From assembly GCF_005116465.1 (NCBI RefSeq), contig NZ_SWBM01000008.1, forward strand, positions 60,739 through 124,738: 64,000 bases of DNA. The letters run 5' to 3'. Positions 34,776-46,808 of this stretch are shown in pieces. Numbering within the stretch: the stretch's first letter is position 1; each line of letters starts with the position of its first letter. The notes beneath the pieces are model-generated. The model did no database searches, had not been told where the DNA came from, and saw nothing but the letters and a program-made list of their open reading frames with translations. Origin of the DNA: Robertmurraya kyonggiensis. GTDB lineage: Bacteria; Bacillota; Bacilli; Bacillales; Cytobacillaceae. The translations under genes and the position numbers were made by a program.

Positions 34776-35945
34776 TTACTCATAAATATGCACAAACGGT
34801 TCTTTTTGATCGACTTCTCTCACAATTAATGCCTCTGGGCCATTAACGGAGGAAACATTCACTTGAACCGAAATATAGTCAGGGAAGTGCTCCAAAATCA
34901 GCCCGGTCACATACTGTGTAAACCCAACAGCCTCAGCTTTGCCGTAAAACTGAATCGGAATATCAATACTTAGCTTCTGTAATTCCTTTTCAATGTAGAA
35001 GGCTCTTCCGATAACCCCGTTAAAGTTCGGGAAGTATTCCTCTACATCCTGCTTGAAGTTCAAGAAAGTCGTCAAATCGTCACGATGCTCATCTTCCGCA
35101 TTATCCGACGGAAATAACACATAGTCTTCGTTCACATTTTCCCAGCCACCGATTTTCGAGCTACCCTCTCCAACCTTTGCATAGGCAAAGAAATTCCCTG
35201 GTACAACTGCAGACTGGCTTTCTTGTTCAAACAAAGCAATCGTAATTGGAACCTTAGATAAACCTTTGATTTGACGAAGTCGGCTAACTACCTGCTCCGC
35301 AATTTTCTTACCTTCCTTATCGAGCGTTGCGTGCTCAATTTTCGTCTCATAAGTTGGACCGTACTGAATCTCTTGGAAATAGTGAACGGAGTTTAACGCC
35401 AGTCCAATGACAATTCCGCCAAGATGCGCCGTACCATCTTCCCCTTTTACCAAATAATCATGCTCCAAAATATGAGCTAGATAAATAGGATTCTCTTTAT
35501 TTCTTGTTTTCACATCGCCAGTTCCAGGATCTAAAGGATTCAGACCGATATTCTGTTCTGCCTTTAATCCAACTTCCTTCAGCTGAGCATCTGTGTATTC
35601 TCGGTTTAACCATAAGCCAACCGTTTTTCGGTCTAAATATTGGCCCTCTTGAAATAAATACTTATCAGGGCTAAATGTATTTTGGGCAATGCGCATTAAC
35701 CCTGTTTCAAACTCGTCAATATCGTATCGCGTATTCAACTTGCTGACCGTTAACCCACGGGCCTCTGAAGGCTCGAATGGTAAAATTGTTTGGTAGTACT
35801 GATCCGAAATCTTATATTTAGGAATAATCGCTTTCTCTTTTGTATCTTCCGTCTCTTGCACAATCTCCTGGTCCTTTTGAAAATTCGGAGCACATCCGAC
35901 TAACAAAAGAACTAAAGCGAAAACGACCAATGAGATTTTTCTCAT
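34776..35945 (-). CDS. camS: CamS-family lipoprotein (YerH)
   Basis: 389 aa lipoprotein. Signal peptide with lipobox LLVGCAP, lipid Cys at residue 18. The mature part is the CamS domain (VPGNFFAYAKVGEGSSKIGG, NEDYVLFPSD and AVGFTQYVTGLILEHFPDYI). In enterococci and staphylococci the signal peptide is processed to a cAM373-type pheromone; in Bacillus yerH follows ligA, as here. Role of the mature protein unknown. Confidence 0.92.
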   Translation of the reverse strand: MRKISLVVFALVLLLVGCAPNFQKDQEIVQETEDTKEKAIIPKYKISDQYYQTILPFEPSEARGLTVSKLNTRYDIDEFETGLMRIAQNTFSPDKYLFQEGQYLDRKTVGLWLNREYTDAQLKEVGLKAEQNIGLNPLDPGTGDVKTRNKENPIYLAHILEHDYLVKGEDGTAHLGGIVIGLALNSVHYFQEIQYGPTYETKIEHATLDKEGKKIAEQVVSRLRQIKGLSKVPITIALFEQESQSAVVPGNFFAYAKVGEGSSKIGGWENVNEDYVLFPSDNAEDEHRDDLTTFLNFKQDVEEYFPNFNGVIGRAFYIEKELQKLSIDIPIQFYGKAEAVGFTQYVTGLILEHFPDYISVQVNVSSVNGPEALIVREVDQKEPFVHIYE

Positions 35946-35968
35946 GGTACTGACACCTCTTATTTCTA

Positions 35969-38026
<2,058 letters not shown>

Positions 38027-38043
38027 TTATTGAAATTCACATC

Positions 38044-40290
38044 TTACACTTTCTGTATTGGAGCAAACTTCGCTAACAGGCGCTTAATGCCAGTTGGGCT
38101 TGGGAAGGCAATATCTAGCTCCATGCTTTCTCCATCACCTTTCACACTTACCACGGTTCCAACGCCCCACTTACCATGCTGAGCCTTGTCCCCTACCTTC
38201 CAGCCAAGTGCATCCCCGCCAGTCGAATTTGCCACAGGTCTAGTAACTGCTGGACGAGTGACTCCAGGTGCTGAGACTCCAGCTCTCGTAGCTGGTCTTG
38301 AAGGCGATCCCCCAAACGGTGAAGCTGACTTCGCCTTTGGTTTAGGTCTAGCATCTTCTAATAGCTCTTCCGGAATTTCTCGAATAAAGCGAGATGCTGG
38401 GTTCATACTCGTGCGTCCAAATAACGTACGCATTTGCGCATTTGAAATATACAGTTCTTCCTCCGCACGGGTGATCCCTACATAAGCAAGGCGGCGCTCT
38501 TCTTCCATTTCCGCTTCTTCCATTAACGAACGGCTATGTGGGAAGACTCCTTCCTCTAATCCTAAAAGGAACACGACAGGGAATTCCAATCCTTTTGCCG
38601 AATGAAGAGTCATTAGCACAACTGAGTCAGTCTTTTCTCCATCGTCATCTAATTTATCAATGTCCGCAACAAGCGCTAAGTCTGTTAAAAAGCCAACTAA
38701 ACTCTTATCTTCGTTGTTTTCTTCGAATGCTTTTGTTACGGATAAAAATTCGTCAATGTTCTCGAGGCGGCTTTCTGCCTCAATCGATTTTTCCGCTTTT
38801 AACGTTTCACGGTAGCCTGTTTTTTCAAGTACTTCTTCGACTAACTCTGTTACTGATAAGTACTCCTGCATGTTTGTGTAGCCTTTAATTAAATCACGGA
38901 ACTCAGCTACAGCCTTCGTCGTTTTCGGACTTAAGCCCATTAACTCAACTGTTTCAAGCGCATCATAGATAGACATATCATGCAACGCTGCAAAGTTCGC
39001 CATTTTATCCAATGAGGTTGAACCAATTCCACGCTTTGGCACATTAATAACCCTTTGTAGACTGATATCATCATCTGGATTCGCAATTAAACGCAAGTAA
39101 GCTAGGATATCCTTGATCTCTTTACGGTCGTAGAACTTGATACCGCCGACAATGGAGTATTCAATGTTCGACTTTAGCAATACTTCCTCCATTACACGGG
39201 ACTGAGCATTCGTACGGTACAGAATCGCGAAATCAGAATACTTTCTTTTCCCACTATCCACTGCTTCTTTAATTTTTCCTGTAACAAACTGAGCTTCTGT
39301 TTGCTCACTATCTGCACGGTAATAAAAGATTTTGTTTCCTTCTGCATTTTCCGTCCAAAGATTTTTCGGTTTACGGTTCGAGTTATTTTTAATCACTTGG
39401 TTCGCTGCATCAAGGATTGTTTTCGTTGAACGATAGTTTTGTTCTAAAAGAATCACTTGTGCACGTGGGTAATCTTTTTCAAAGGAAAGGATGTTGGCAA
39501 TATCCGCACCCCTCCAACGATAAATCGACTGATCCGAGTCCCCTACAACACATAGGTTTTGGAAACGACTCGCGAGCAATTTCACGAGCATATATTGGGC
39601 ACGGTTCGTATCCTGATACTCATCCACGTGAATGTATTGGAACTTACGCTGATAAAATTCAAGCACTTCCGGTACACGTTGGAAAAGCTGAATCGTCACC
39701 ATGATTAAATCATCAAAATCAAGGGCGTTATTTTTACGCAGTCTTTTTTGATAAAGATCATACACATCTGCAACAACTTGATCGAAGTAGCCTCCTGCTA
39801 ATTTCGCAAAATCATCCGGCGTTTTCAATTCATTTTTCGCGCTACTGATTGAACCTAAAATCGCACGCGGATCAAATTTCTTCGGATCAATGTTCTTTTC
39901 CTTAATAATCCCTTTGATCACGGTTAGTTGATCCGTCGAATCTAAAATCGTGAAATTACGATTATAGCCAAGTCGGTCGATGTCTCTTCGTAAAATTCGA
40001 ACGCACATCGAGTGGAATGTCGAGATCCAAATCTCGTCTGCGACGCCACCCATCATATTGTAGATACGATCCTTCATTTCTCTTGCCGCTTTATTTGTAA
40101 AAGTAATGGCAAGAATGTTGTATGGGTTGACTCTTTTTTCCACCATGAGGTAGGCGATTCGATGGGTCAACACGCGTGTCTTACCACTTCCCGCACCTGC
40201 CATAAGGAGCAATGGCCCTTCTGTTGTCTTGACGGCTCTTTGCTGTTCCGGGTTCAAGCCATTAATTAATTTATCTGTTAAGTATTGCAT
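38044..40290 (-). CDS. pcrA: ATP-dependent DNA helicase PcrA
   Basis: 748 aa, UvrD-type superfamily 1 helicase. Motif [92 protein letters not shown] and [16 protein letters not shown] are all present. The C-terminal Tudor-like tail starts at [18 protein letters not shown] and contacts RNA polymerase. It acts in repair and in removing obstacles to replication. Start placed at ATG 40290 by similarity to family members; a TTG start five codons earlier is possible. Confidence 0.96.
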   Translation of the reverse strand: MQYLTDKLINGLNPEQQRAVKTTEGPLLLMAGAGSGKTRVLTHRIAYLMVEKRVNPYNILAITFTNKAAREMKDRIYNMMGGVADEIWISTFHSMCVRILRRDIDRLGYNRNFTILDSTDQLTVIKGIIKEKNIDPKKFDPRAILGSISSAKNELKTPDDFAKLAGGYFDQVVADVYDLYQKRLRKNNALDFDDLIMVTIQLFQRVPEVLEFYQRKFQYIHVDEYQDTNRAQYMLVKLLASRFQNLCVVGDSDQSIYRWRGADIANILSFEKDYPRAQVILLEQNYRSTKTILDAANQVIKNNSNRKPKNLWTENAEGNKIFYYRADSEQTEAQFVTGKIKEAVDSGKRKYSDFAILYRTNAQSRVMEEVLLKSNIEYSIVGGIKFYDRKEIKDILAYLRLIANPDDDISLQRVINVPKRGIGSTSLDKMANFAALHDMSIYDALETVELMGLSPKTTKAVAEFRDLIKGYTNMQEYLSVTELVEEVLEKTGYRETLKAEKSIEAESRLENIDEFLSVTKAFEENNEDKSLVGFLTDLALVADIDKLDDDGEKTDSVVLMTLHSAKGLEFPVVFLLGLEEGVFPHSRSLMEEAEMEEERRLAYVGITRAEEELYISNAQMRTLFGRTSMNPASRFIREIPEELLEDARPKPKAKSASPFGGSPSRPATRAGVSAPGVTRPAVTRPVANSTGGDALGWKVGDKAQHGKWGVGTVVSVKGDGESMELDIAFPSPTGIKRLLAKFAPIQKV

Positions 40291-40347
40291 CCTTTTCACC
40301 ACCAAACACTTGTTCTATTTCTATTGTATATGACTTGCTTGAGTCAT

Positions 40348-41025
40348 TCAAATTTTTACTGTTTCGAGCGCTTTGTTGAAATCGGTATAAATCGAGTTGC
40401 CAACAACAATAACATCCGCGTATTTTGCCATTTCTTTGGCTTGTTCTAATGTTTCAATACCGCCACCATAGAAAAGCTTCGTCTTGTCGAGAACTCTTTT
40501 TGCAGCTTGGACCATTTCTAGGTCCCCGTAAGTGCCGCTATATTCTAGATAAAAGATTGGTAGCTGCATCATTTTTTCCGCTAATCGCGCATAGGCCGCG
40601 ACATCATCTGGTGTCAGGTCGGTCTTCGCTTTCGTCAGCTTTGCTGCCTTACACTCTTTGTTGAGGATACAATAGCCTTGAAAGTGAATCTCGTCCCAAT
40701 TCATGATATCCCCGTATTCTTTAATTGCTTCATGATGAAAGTCGATGATCCATCTGGGGTCCGTACTATTTAATACAGAGGGAATGAAAAATAGGTCAAA
40801 ACCAGGGGTAATAGAATCGATATTGGATATTTCTAAAACACATGGTACTGTGTATCTGCGAACTCTCGCCATTAAATCTAGTACTTTTTCAAGCGTGACA
40901 TCATCTGTTCCCCCAATGATGATGGCATCTGTGCCTGATTCACAAAGTTGGTCAAGTTGGTCTTCCGAAATTTCTTTATTAGGGTCCAGCTTAAATGCAT
41001 GGCGCCATTCACGAATATCGTACAC
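40348..41025 (-). CDS. pcrB: Heptaprenylglyceryl phosphate synthase PcrB
   Basis: 225 aa; GTG start at 41025 with GGAGGAAG upstream. A TIM barrel of the GGGPS family: [54 protein letters not shown] and [20 protein letters not shown]. It joins glycerol-1-phosphate with heptaprenyl diphosphate, making an archaea-like ether lipid precursor in Bacillus. First gene of the pcrB-pcrA-ligA-camS group. The spacer upstream (41026-41328) contains only a promoter region and the terminator at 41286. Confidence 0.95.
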   Translation of the reverse strand: MYDIREWRHAFKLDPNKEISEDQLDQLCESGTDAIIIGGTDDVTLEKVLDLMARVRRYTVPCVLEISNIDSITPGFDLFFIPSVLNSTDPRWIIDFHHEAIKEYGDIMNWDEIHFQGYCILNKECKAAKLTKAKTDLTPDDVAAYARLAEKMMQLPIFYLEYSGTYGDLEMVQAAKRVLDKTKLFYGGGIETLEQAKEMAKYADVIVVGNSIYTDFNKALETVKI

Positions 41026-41279
41026 GTACTACTTCCTCCAAGCGACTATATTGATCGTTTTGTTCCTTTGTGAACACAAGCGATCATTTCATATTCCATT
41101 CCACCATTATAGCATTTGTTTGGATGAATAAAAAATGGTCCGTGGGGTGGATTTCGGAAAGTTTTTGAGGGTGGAGTGCGGGAATTTATGATATTTATCT
41201 AGATTTTAGAGTAACTTTTTTTTTCGAATGATGAGTTTTTTTGAACTTAACTATTGTTAAGCTAAAGAAGATAGTTAAT

Positions 41280-41308
41280 AAATACAAAACACCGGTGGTC
41301 GGTGTTTT
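41280..41308 (-). terminator. Terminator of the ArsR/AHSA1 pair
   Basis: AAAACACCG (41286-41294) pairs with CGGTGTTTT (41300-41308) around a 5-nt loop; T-rich tail on the minus strand. Confidence 0.8.
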
Positions 41309-41328
41309 TGTTGTGGCTATTTTAATGT

Positions 41329-41817
41329 TTATATCTTTGTTAGATATTCATCTAATTGTGCATATGTTCCGGAATATCCTTCTTGAGCCATCTCTTTTGA
41401 ATCTACGAAGGTTTTGTATTCTTCCTCAGTTGGAGATACAGGATTCACAATCATTGTCAGAGTTGTTTTTCCTTCGTCCTCGGTCAACGTAATCGTATTT
41501 AGGATTTCTATTGGCCAATTGGGAGCAAAGGGTGCACGTACTGCGTTACCTTCTTCATCAGAAAAGAAACTGCTGTAAACAATTTTCTCTGGTGCAATAA
41601 TCTCACTGTATACAAATTTAACCCACATTACCTCCCCATCAGCAGGTTTCTGGCTGTAGTGAAAGATACCGCCCGGACGGAAATCCGCTTTAGAAACCTC
41701 GAATGTCCATCCTTTTGGACCCCACCAATTCTTTAGGTGTTCCGATTCAGTTAGTGCCTTAAACACAAGTTCACGTGGAAAATTGAAAGTATGAGTAGTT
41801 TTGATATGAGATGTCAT
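41329..41817 (-). CDS. SRPBCC/AHSA1-family protein
   Basis: 162 aa from the ATG at 41817, 7 nt after GGAGG. HTFNFPRELVFKALTESEHL, LKNWWGPKGWTFEVSKADFR and GGIFHYSQKPADGEVMWVKF are typical of the AHSA1 (activator of Hsp90 ATPase-like) START-fold group. Encoded 20 bp after an ArsR regulator, a very common arrangement in Bacillus. Ligand unknown. Confidence 0.9.
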   Translation of the reverse strand: MTSHIKTTHTFNFPRELVFKALTESEHLKNWWGPKGWTFEVSKADFRPGGIFHYSQKPADGEVMWVKFVYSEIIAPEKIVYSSFFSDEEGNAVRAPFAPNWPIEILNTITLTEDEGKTTLTMIVNPVSPTEEEYKTFVDSKEMAQEGYSGTYAQLDEYLTKI

Positions 41818-41836
41818 TATAATTCCTCCAATAATT

Positions 41837-42175
41837 TTAGTTATCATTCTCTTTATTTTCTCTTATTTGTAAATCCTGCAAATAACGATCCAAGTTGTCG
41901 AATTTTTCCTCCCAAATGTCACGGTATTCTTTCAACCATAAATCTAAGGATGTAAAGGGCTCTGACCTTAGCATGTAGATTCGACGATTCGCATCTACGG
42001 TAAACTCCACCACTCCTGCTTTATTCAATACACGGAGATGTTTGGATGCTTGAGGCTGGCGAATATGAAGTTGGTCTGATATTTCACCCACTGTTAATGG
42101 GCCCTTACGAAGTAATTCAACAATCTTCAACCTATTGGGTTCAGCAAGTGCACTTAAGATTGTTGTAAAATCCAT
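41837..42175 (-). CDS. ArsR-family transcriptional regulator
   Basis: 112 aa winged-helix protein: LSALAEPNRLKIVELLRKGP, LTVGEISDQLHIRQPQASKH (recognition helix) and VLNKAGVVEFTVDANRRIYM. No Cys-pair metal site (CxC) is seen, so it is not a classic metal sensor. It heads the unit with the AHSA1 gene and probably represses it. Confidence 0.92.
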   Translation of the reverse strand: MDFTTILSALAEPNRLKIVELLRKGPLTVGEISDQLHIRQPQASKHLRVLNKAGVVEFTVDANRRIYMLRSEPFTSLDLWLKEYRDIWEEKFDNLDRYLQDLQIRENKENDN

Positions 42176-42365
42176 TTCTTATTTTATCAACTCCTATTTA
42201 ACAATATTCTTTCTCAATATAACCAAAAAGGAATATTCTTGTCAAGGAATATATCAAAAAGTCTACCTCAACATATCAGACTTTAATTGGTTATTTGTTA
42301 AAACACAAATGGTACTACGTGAAGTAAACCAACCTCTTCCGACATTATCCCACTCCATAAAAACC

Positions 42366-42394
42366 AAAAAACCGAGGTACAATCCACCCCGGTT
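42366..42394 (-). terminator. yerC terminator
   Basis: AACCGAGGT (42370-42378) pairs with ACCCCGGTT (42386-42394), one G-U pair; the minus strand continues TTTTTTGG. Confidence 0.82.
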
Positions 42395-42404
42395 CCAAAA
42401 ATCA

Positions 42405-42701
42405 CTATTCTTGTTCTTTTATACGCTCTAGCGCCAATTCGTACGCATCGTTCCCATAATTTAAACAACGCTTTACACGAGAGATCGTTGCTGTACTAGC
42501 TCCAGTTTCAGTTTCAATCTTATGATACGTCTTGCCTTCGCGTAGCATACGGGCAACCTCGAGTCGTTGCGCCAATGATTGGATCTCATTCACTGTGCAC
42601 AGATCATCGAAAAATCGATAGCACTCCTCTAAATCTTTTAAAGACAACACCGCATTAAATAACTGGTCTAATTCTTTCCCTCTTAATTTTTCAATTTGCA
42701 T
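42405..42701 (-). CDS. yerC: YerC/YecD-family TrpR-like protein
   Basis: 98 aa, TrpR-like helix-turn-helix: FFDDLCTVNEIQSLAQRLEV followed by GKTYHKIETETGASTATISR. This small family occurs widely in Firmicutes downstream of yerB. It likely binds DNA as a dimer; its targets are unknown to me. 20 bp after yerB, thus in the yerA-yerB-yerC unit. Confidence 0.92.
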   Translation of the reverse strand: MQIEKLRGKELDQLFNAVLSLKDLEECYRFFDDLCTVNEIQSLAQRLEVARMLREGKTYHKIETETGASTATISRVKRCLNYGNDAYELALERIKEQE

Positions 42702-42721
42702 ATGTTTACCCCTCTTAGAAA

Positions 42722-43768
42722 TTACTCATTTTCGAATGTTACCACATTTTCAAGTCCATCTTTTGAAGGAACGAAGTTAATCCATGTCTTTCCTGGAACA
42801 AAGCCAACCTCTTGCCCATTGGCAAACGGAAGGATTTTTCCATCAACATTTTTCCATTCGACTTCCTGCCACTGACCTCGTTGCAGCAAATATCCTCTGC
42901 CACCAGACGTAATGTCAATGTCTCTTCTGCCCGCATCATCTGAAACGTGATGCTCAGCTTCCACAATCAAAATATTATCTAATAAAACAGGTTCATTTGA
43001 GTCTAAATCCGCTGTCAGTTCATCATTGCTATAACGTTGATATTTCTTCGTTGCTTCATCATATTTAAAATTCACATCGAACAACTTGCTAGAGAAGTAT
43101 GATACGAGAACAGAATTGGCTTTTTCCCCATTAAGCTGTTCTGCTTCCTCCTCCGTCAAAAACGGCAAGGACGCTGGAGCTTCATCCATATCGTAGCCGA
43201 TTCTTTCGGCACCTTTTAGAATATCTTCAGAAGTAATATAGGAGTTATGTGGCGCCACTCTGCTCTTGTCTCTCTTAAACAATGTGCCATCATACTGCAT
43301 CCCATTGATGTTGTCCACGTATCCACTATCCAGCATTTCCTTTGCTTCCGGGCTATAACCATGCGCAATGTACAACGCGTCATATCCTTTCGCAAGCTCG
43401 ATATAGTAATCTCGTGAACTTCTTACCGGACCAATCCGATCCGTATCTTCACTTTGAAAAATCGCAAGGAAACGCGTGACGTTGCCCTCTGCTAATAATT
43501 CATACACAATATCCGCTTTGTGCAAGCCTGATTGCGGCCTTGCCTTTGGATCATTGTTAATCATGACCGCGTAAGCACGATTCGTAGATTCCTCTTTTAC
43601 CCCCATCCCTGTTAAAGGATATTGGTAATCATATTCCTCTACCTGCTCTTCCTTACTGATGTCAGTTACTTCTTTTTCCTGATGTTCCTTCACAACTTCT
43701 TCTTTTTTACTACAGCCTGCTACGAAAAGAATGGCTGCAGTAGTGAGAATCATCCATTTTAGTTTCAT
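42722..43768 (-). CDS. yerB: YerB-type lipoprotein (DUF3048)
   Basis: 348 aa. Lipobox FVAGCSKK at Cys 19. Two DUF3048 parts: YAVMINNDPKARPQSGLHKA and IGPVRSSRDYYIELAKGYDA in the first, VSYFSSKLFDVNFKYDEATK and GQEVGFVPGKTWINFVPSKD in the second. Surface protein of unknown function, conserved next to yerC in Bacillus. Confidence 0.93.
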   Translation of the reverse strand: MKLKWMILTTAAILFVAGCSKKEEVVKEHQEKEVTDISKEEQVEEYDYQYPLTGMGVKEESTNRAYAVMINNDPKARPQSGLHKADIVYELLAEGNVTRFLAIFQSEDTDRIGPVRSSRDYYIELAKGYDALYIAHGYSPEAKEMLDSGYVDNINGMQYDGTLFKRDKSRVAPHNSYITSEDILKGAERIGYDMDEAPASLPFLTEEEAEQLNGEKANSVLVSYFSSKLFDVNFKYDEATKKYQRYSNDELTADLDSNEPVLLDNILIVEAEHHVSDDAGRRDIDITSGGRGYLLQRGQWQEVEWKNVDGKILPFANGQEVGFVPGKTWINFVPSKDGLENVVTFENE

Positions 43769-43822
43769 GTTATGCTCCTTACCATATAAGAGTTGAAAAC
43801 GAACACATGTCTCTTTTATATT

Positions 43823-45565
43823 TTAACGCATTATCGTTGGAAAGAGTACCATTTTATTCATCACATCGTACATTCCTTGCTGTGTGACGCGAATATACGG
43901 CAAATGCGTCGATGTGAAAAATAATAGCGAATAGATCGGATCATTGAATCGATAGCCTCTTTCGACTAAATAGGAAGATAGCTTTTTTTCATCCTCAATT
44001 AAGTCTTCCACAGGCTTATTCGACATCACGCCCTTTAGTGGTAGCGGAATTTCAAGAACGATATTCTCGTCCTCGCTAATCACAATTCCTCCGCCAAGCT
44101 CCTTCATTCGGTTAAAAGCGCTTACCATATCTGATTTGTTTTTACCGATAAGAATGATGTCACCGGTATTCGTGTACGAGCTCGCAAGTCCCGGGAGATT
44201 ATTCGCAAATCCTTTTACGACCGTATTGATCCGCCACTTGCCTTCTTTATCCATTAGCATAAAAAAGCATTCATCATGATTAGGGGATAGCTCTTCATAG
44301 TTCACATCAATCGAGATTGAATACGGCTTTGTAATAACCGAGCTTTCCATTTGAATTCCGAATGGCATCGAGAATTGCAGGTCATCCGATGTTAGCTCCC
44401 AATCAATATTTAACGGTTCTAATCCTTGGGCTTCCCAATCCATTTTTTCAAAAGCATCGAGACTGACGCCATCCTTTTTCACCCATTGCCCTTTGGCCAG
44501 AACGGAAACTGGTGTCGGATTTTTCTCGTCTGTTAAAAAGTTAATGTTCGCGACCCGACCTGTCGCAATGTTCCCGTGCAAATACTCGAGATTATAATAG
44601 CGCGCCACATTAATCGTCGCCATATTGTAAGCATCAATAACCGGAACCCCTTTTTCAATGGCAATCCGAATCAAATTATCGATAATTCCTTGTTCATAGA
44701 AGGAAGCCGATGCCCCGTCTGTATTGAACATAAAGTGGTCGTATTGATCAATTCCTAATGCATGAATTTCGTCGAGTAAAACTGGTAAGTCAGGGCGAAT
44801 CGAGGAATGCCTCAGAGAAACCATATAGCCTTGCATGAGTCGGTTGTATACCTCTTGTCCAGAGATCGCCTCGTGATCACAATCGGTCCCAAACAACATC
44901 ATTTTGGCTAACGTTTTTTCAGAAGCCCCCGGAAAATGTCCTTCAATTTTCTTTCTCATTCGCTTTGCCTCTTGAATCCAGTGAAGCATCATATCGTCTC
45001 CGTCTAAAAGCTTTGGCCAGCCAGTCAACTCTCCACCTTGCAGGACTGCATCATGCTCCAACCAAGCCTTCACATCAGCATGTGAGAAAGTATCCACCTC
45101 ATCGAGTATTTCAGTCTGCGCATCAAAACGACACCACCAGTACATCGTCGTTGGAATGCTCCTTAGCTCTCTTAATAAAGAAAACGCTTTCTTTTTATCT
45201 AATTGCAAAATAAGCGCCATATTATCATTGATGAGTGTTGTTGTACCAAACTGTGATGCATACCGCGCTAACGAATGGGGATTATATAAGTGAAATGGAT
45301 GAGCATGAGGCTCTATATAACCAGGCACTAGAAATTGTCCTGAACAATCAACAATTTCACAATCCGTTGTGTTTTCCGGTAATTTTTCCCCAACATAGAC
45401 AATCCGATCTTCATGTACCCAAATATTCGCCGTCATCCATTTACGGAATACTTGGTTCAGGTAGCGAGCATTTTTTAATAAAATCGTGGGTGCTTGTTTG
45501 CCGTCGAGAACGGAAACCTGTTCACGAATATGCTTGTTTTTCCAGCGATAACGTTGTTCTAGCAC
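43823..45565 (-). CDS. yerA: Adenine deaminase-like amidohydrolase YerA
   Basis: 580 aa; GTG start at 45565 after GGAGGG. Amidohydrolase fold with the metal motif FLVPGYIEPHAHPFHLYNPH, later EGHFPGASEKTLAKMM and DHFMFNTDGASASFYEQGII (late Asp), and an adenine-deaminase-type C-terminal domain (FNRMKELGGGIVISEDENIV). B. subtilis YerA resembles AdeC, but AdeC is the main adenine deaminase there. The neighbouring purine operon fits a purine-related role, though this is not proven. Confidence 0.9.
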   Translation of the reverse strand: MLEQRYRWKNKHIREQVSVLDGKQAPTILLKNARYLNQVFRKWMTANIWVHEDRIVYVGEKLPENTTDCEIVDCSGQFLVPGYIEPHAHPFHLYNPHSLARYASQFGTTTLINDNMALILQLDKKKAFSLLRELRSIPTTMYWWCRFDAQTEILDEVDTFSHADVKAWLEHDAVLQGGELTGWPKLLDGDDMMLHWIQEAKRMRKKIEGHFPGASEKTLAKMMLFGTDCDHEAISGQEVYNRLMQGYMVSLRHSSIRPDLPVLLDEIHALGIDQYDHFMFNTDGASASFYEQGIIDNLIRIAIEKGVPVIDAYNMATINVARYYNLEYLHGNIATGRVANINFLTDEKNPTPVSVLAKGQWVKKDGVSLDAFEKMDWEAQGLEPLNIDWELTSDDLQFSMPFGIQMESSVITKPYSISIDVNYEELSPNHDECFFMLMDKEGKWRINTVVKGFANNLPGLASSYTNTGDIILIGKNKSDMVSAFNRMKELGGGIVISEDENIVLEIPLPLKGVMSNKPVEDLIEDEKKLSSYLVERGYRFNDPIYSLLFFTSTHLPYIRVTQQGMYDVMNKMVLFPTIMR

Positions 45566-45739
45566 AATGCTTCCCTCCCTTTGAAGTAATTTCTAGTCTT
45601 AACATTGGCTCTATATAAATTCATTGTATGTTCCAAATTCAAAAGAAAACCCTTTAATTACATATACTACCATAATTCATTGTTTAACGCATTAAAGAAA
45701 TAATAAAAATTGTGAAAATACTGTGAAGGAGAATTTACA

Positions 45740-46015
45740 ATGAAAATTCAACAAAATATCGGCATTTTAAACGCTTTAATTCGGATTACTTGTGGGTTAA
45801 CCCTTTTGTCCTGGACTACTGCAAAAATGGCCAAAAAGCCATGGCGGGAATCCTATCTGTTACTGGCATTGACCGGTGCAATGAAGGTCGCTGAAGGTAT
45901 CGTTCGCTACTGCCCTGTAACTTCGGTCGTTAAGAGTCAAATGGATAGCAGGAAGAATGGCGAAGACAGTGGGAATGAGCAGCAGGATGAGATGCTGCCT
46001 TATAATCCGACTTAG
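45740..46015 (+). CDS. Small DUF2892 (YgaP-like) membrane protein
   Basis: 91 aa from the ATG at 45740, 8 nt after GAAGGAG. QQNIGILNALIRITCGLTLL and ESYLLLALTGAMKVAEGIVR with YCP motif are the DUF2892 hallmarks: two membrane helices often joined to rhodanese domains, here alone. The C-terminal 25 residues are acidic and polar. Function unknown. Convergent with the TetR gene. Confidence 0.88.
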   Translation: MKIQQNIGILNALIRITCGLTLLSWTTAKMAKKPWRESYLLLALTGAMKVAEGIVRYCPVTSVVKSQMDSRKNGEDSGNEQQDEMLPYNPT

Positions 46016-46021
46016 AAAAAT

Positions 46022-46049
46022 AAGGGTCAAGCTCGTGGGCTTGACCCTT
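46022..46049. terminator. Bidirectional terminator, DUF2892 gene and tetR
   Basis: AAGGGTCAAGC (46022-46032) pairs with GCTTGACCCTT (46039-46049); T-rich on both sides. It overlaps the tetR stop. Confidence 0.85.
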
Positions 46050-46689
46050 TATTTGTTGCCTTAATTCCATTAATGATAATGTGTAAGCCTTCTAAAAAGC
46101 TATGTTCATCATTTATCTTTCCTTCTGGCAATAACATATGGCGATGAACATAAGGGGCATCCTCTTTTGGAATATTCATAATTGCATCGGTAAATTTTTT
46201 TACAACTTCTTCAATACCGATTTCCTCAAGCATTCTCTGCTGCTTTTGCTCATCCAATACAAAAGAAGTCACATAGCTATTGATAAGCGTAACTGAAGAA
46301 AATATTTTTTCTTCCGGGAAGTTCGCACGGTGAAAGATTTCAAATGTTCGATTAATCACATGTAATCTCTTTGTTGTAGTTGGTAAAGTATCCATCATGA
46401 TTTCAGCTCCATCAGGAATGGACAACATTGCATTTCTCGTTGCATGGGATAGTAAGGTAATTTCCTCTTCCCAGTCCGCCCTTGGCTCTGGAAACTGAAT
46501 GAGGGATGATATATGTTCCGCAATCAACTGTAGGAGTTCTTGCTTGTTTTTAATATACCAATAAAGAGCAGGCGCTTTTACTTTCAGCTTCGCCGCCACA
46601 TTTCTCATGGTTAAGTTGGATATCCCTTTTTCATGTAAAATTTCTAGTGCAGCTTCTGTAATAATCTCTTTATTAATCTTGTTTGCCAC
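46027..46689 (-). CDS. TetR-family repressor of the adjacent MFS exporter
   Basis: 220 aa from the GTG at 46689 (VANKINKE), with GAGGTG 6-7 nt upstream; a GTG nine bases earlier overlaps that site. DNA-binding domain: ITEAALEILHEKGISNLTMR and NVAAKLKVKAPALYWYIKNK, with the TetR-type recognition helix. The ligand-binding C-terminal part is of the TetR class. Divergent from the exporter gene, with two operators in the shared promoter region, so it probably represses both. Confidence 0.92.
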   Translation of the reverse strand: MANKINKEIITEAALEILHEKGISNLTMRNVAAKLKVKAPALYWYIKNKQELLQLIAEHISSLIQFPEPRADWEEEITLLSHATRNAMLSIPDGAEIMMDTLPTTTKRLHVINRTFEIFHRANFPEEKIFSSVTLINSYVTSFVLDEQKQQRMLEEIGIEEVVKKFTDAIMNIPKEDAPYVHRHMLLPEGKINDEHSFLEGLHIIINGIKATNKGSSPRA

Positions 46690-46737
46690 GACCTTCACCT
46701 CAATAATTCTATTGTATAACTTTTACATGAAATTTTC

Positions 46738-46792
46738 TTTACTTTTTAATTTAACGGTGTTAAACTACAAAAGTCAATTTAACATTGTTAAA
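46738..46792. promoter_or_regulatory. Divergent promoters with two TetR operators
   Basis: TTTAACGGTGTTAAA (46750-46764) and TTTAACATTGTTAAA (46778-46792) are near-identical palindromes 28 bp apart. The plus promoter is TTTACT (46738-46743), 17 bp, TAAACT (46761-46766). The minus promoter is TTGACT (46772-46777), 17 bp, TTAAAT (46749-46754). The first operator covers both -10 regions. Confidence 0.85.
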
Positions 46793-46808
46793 GAAAAGGG
46801 GAACAGTC

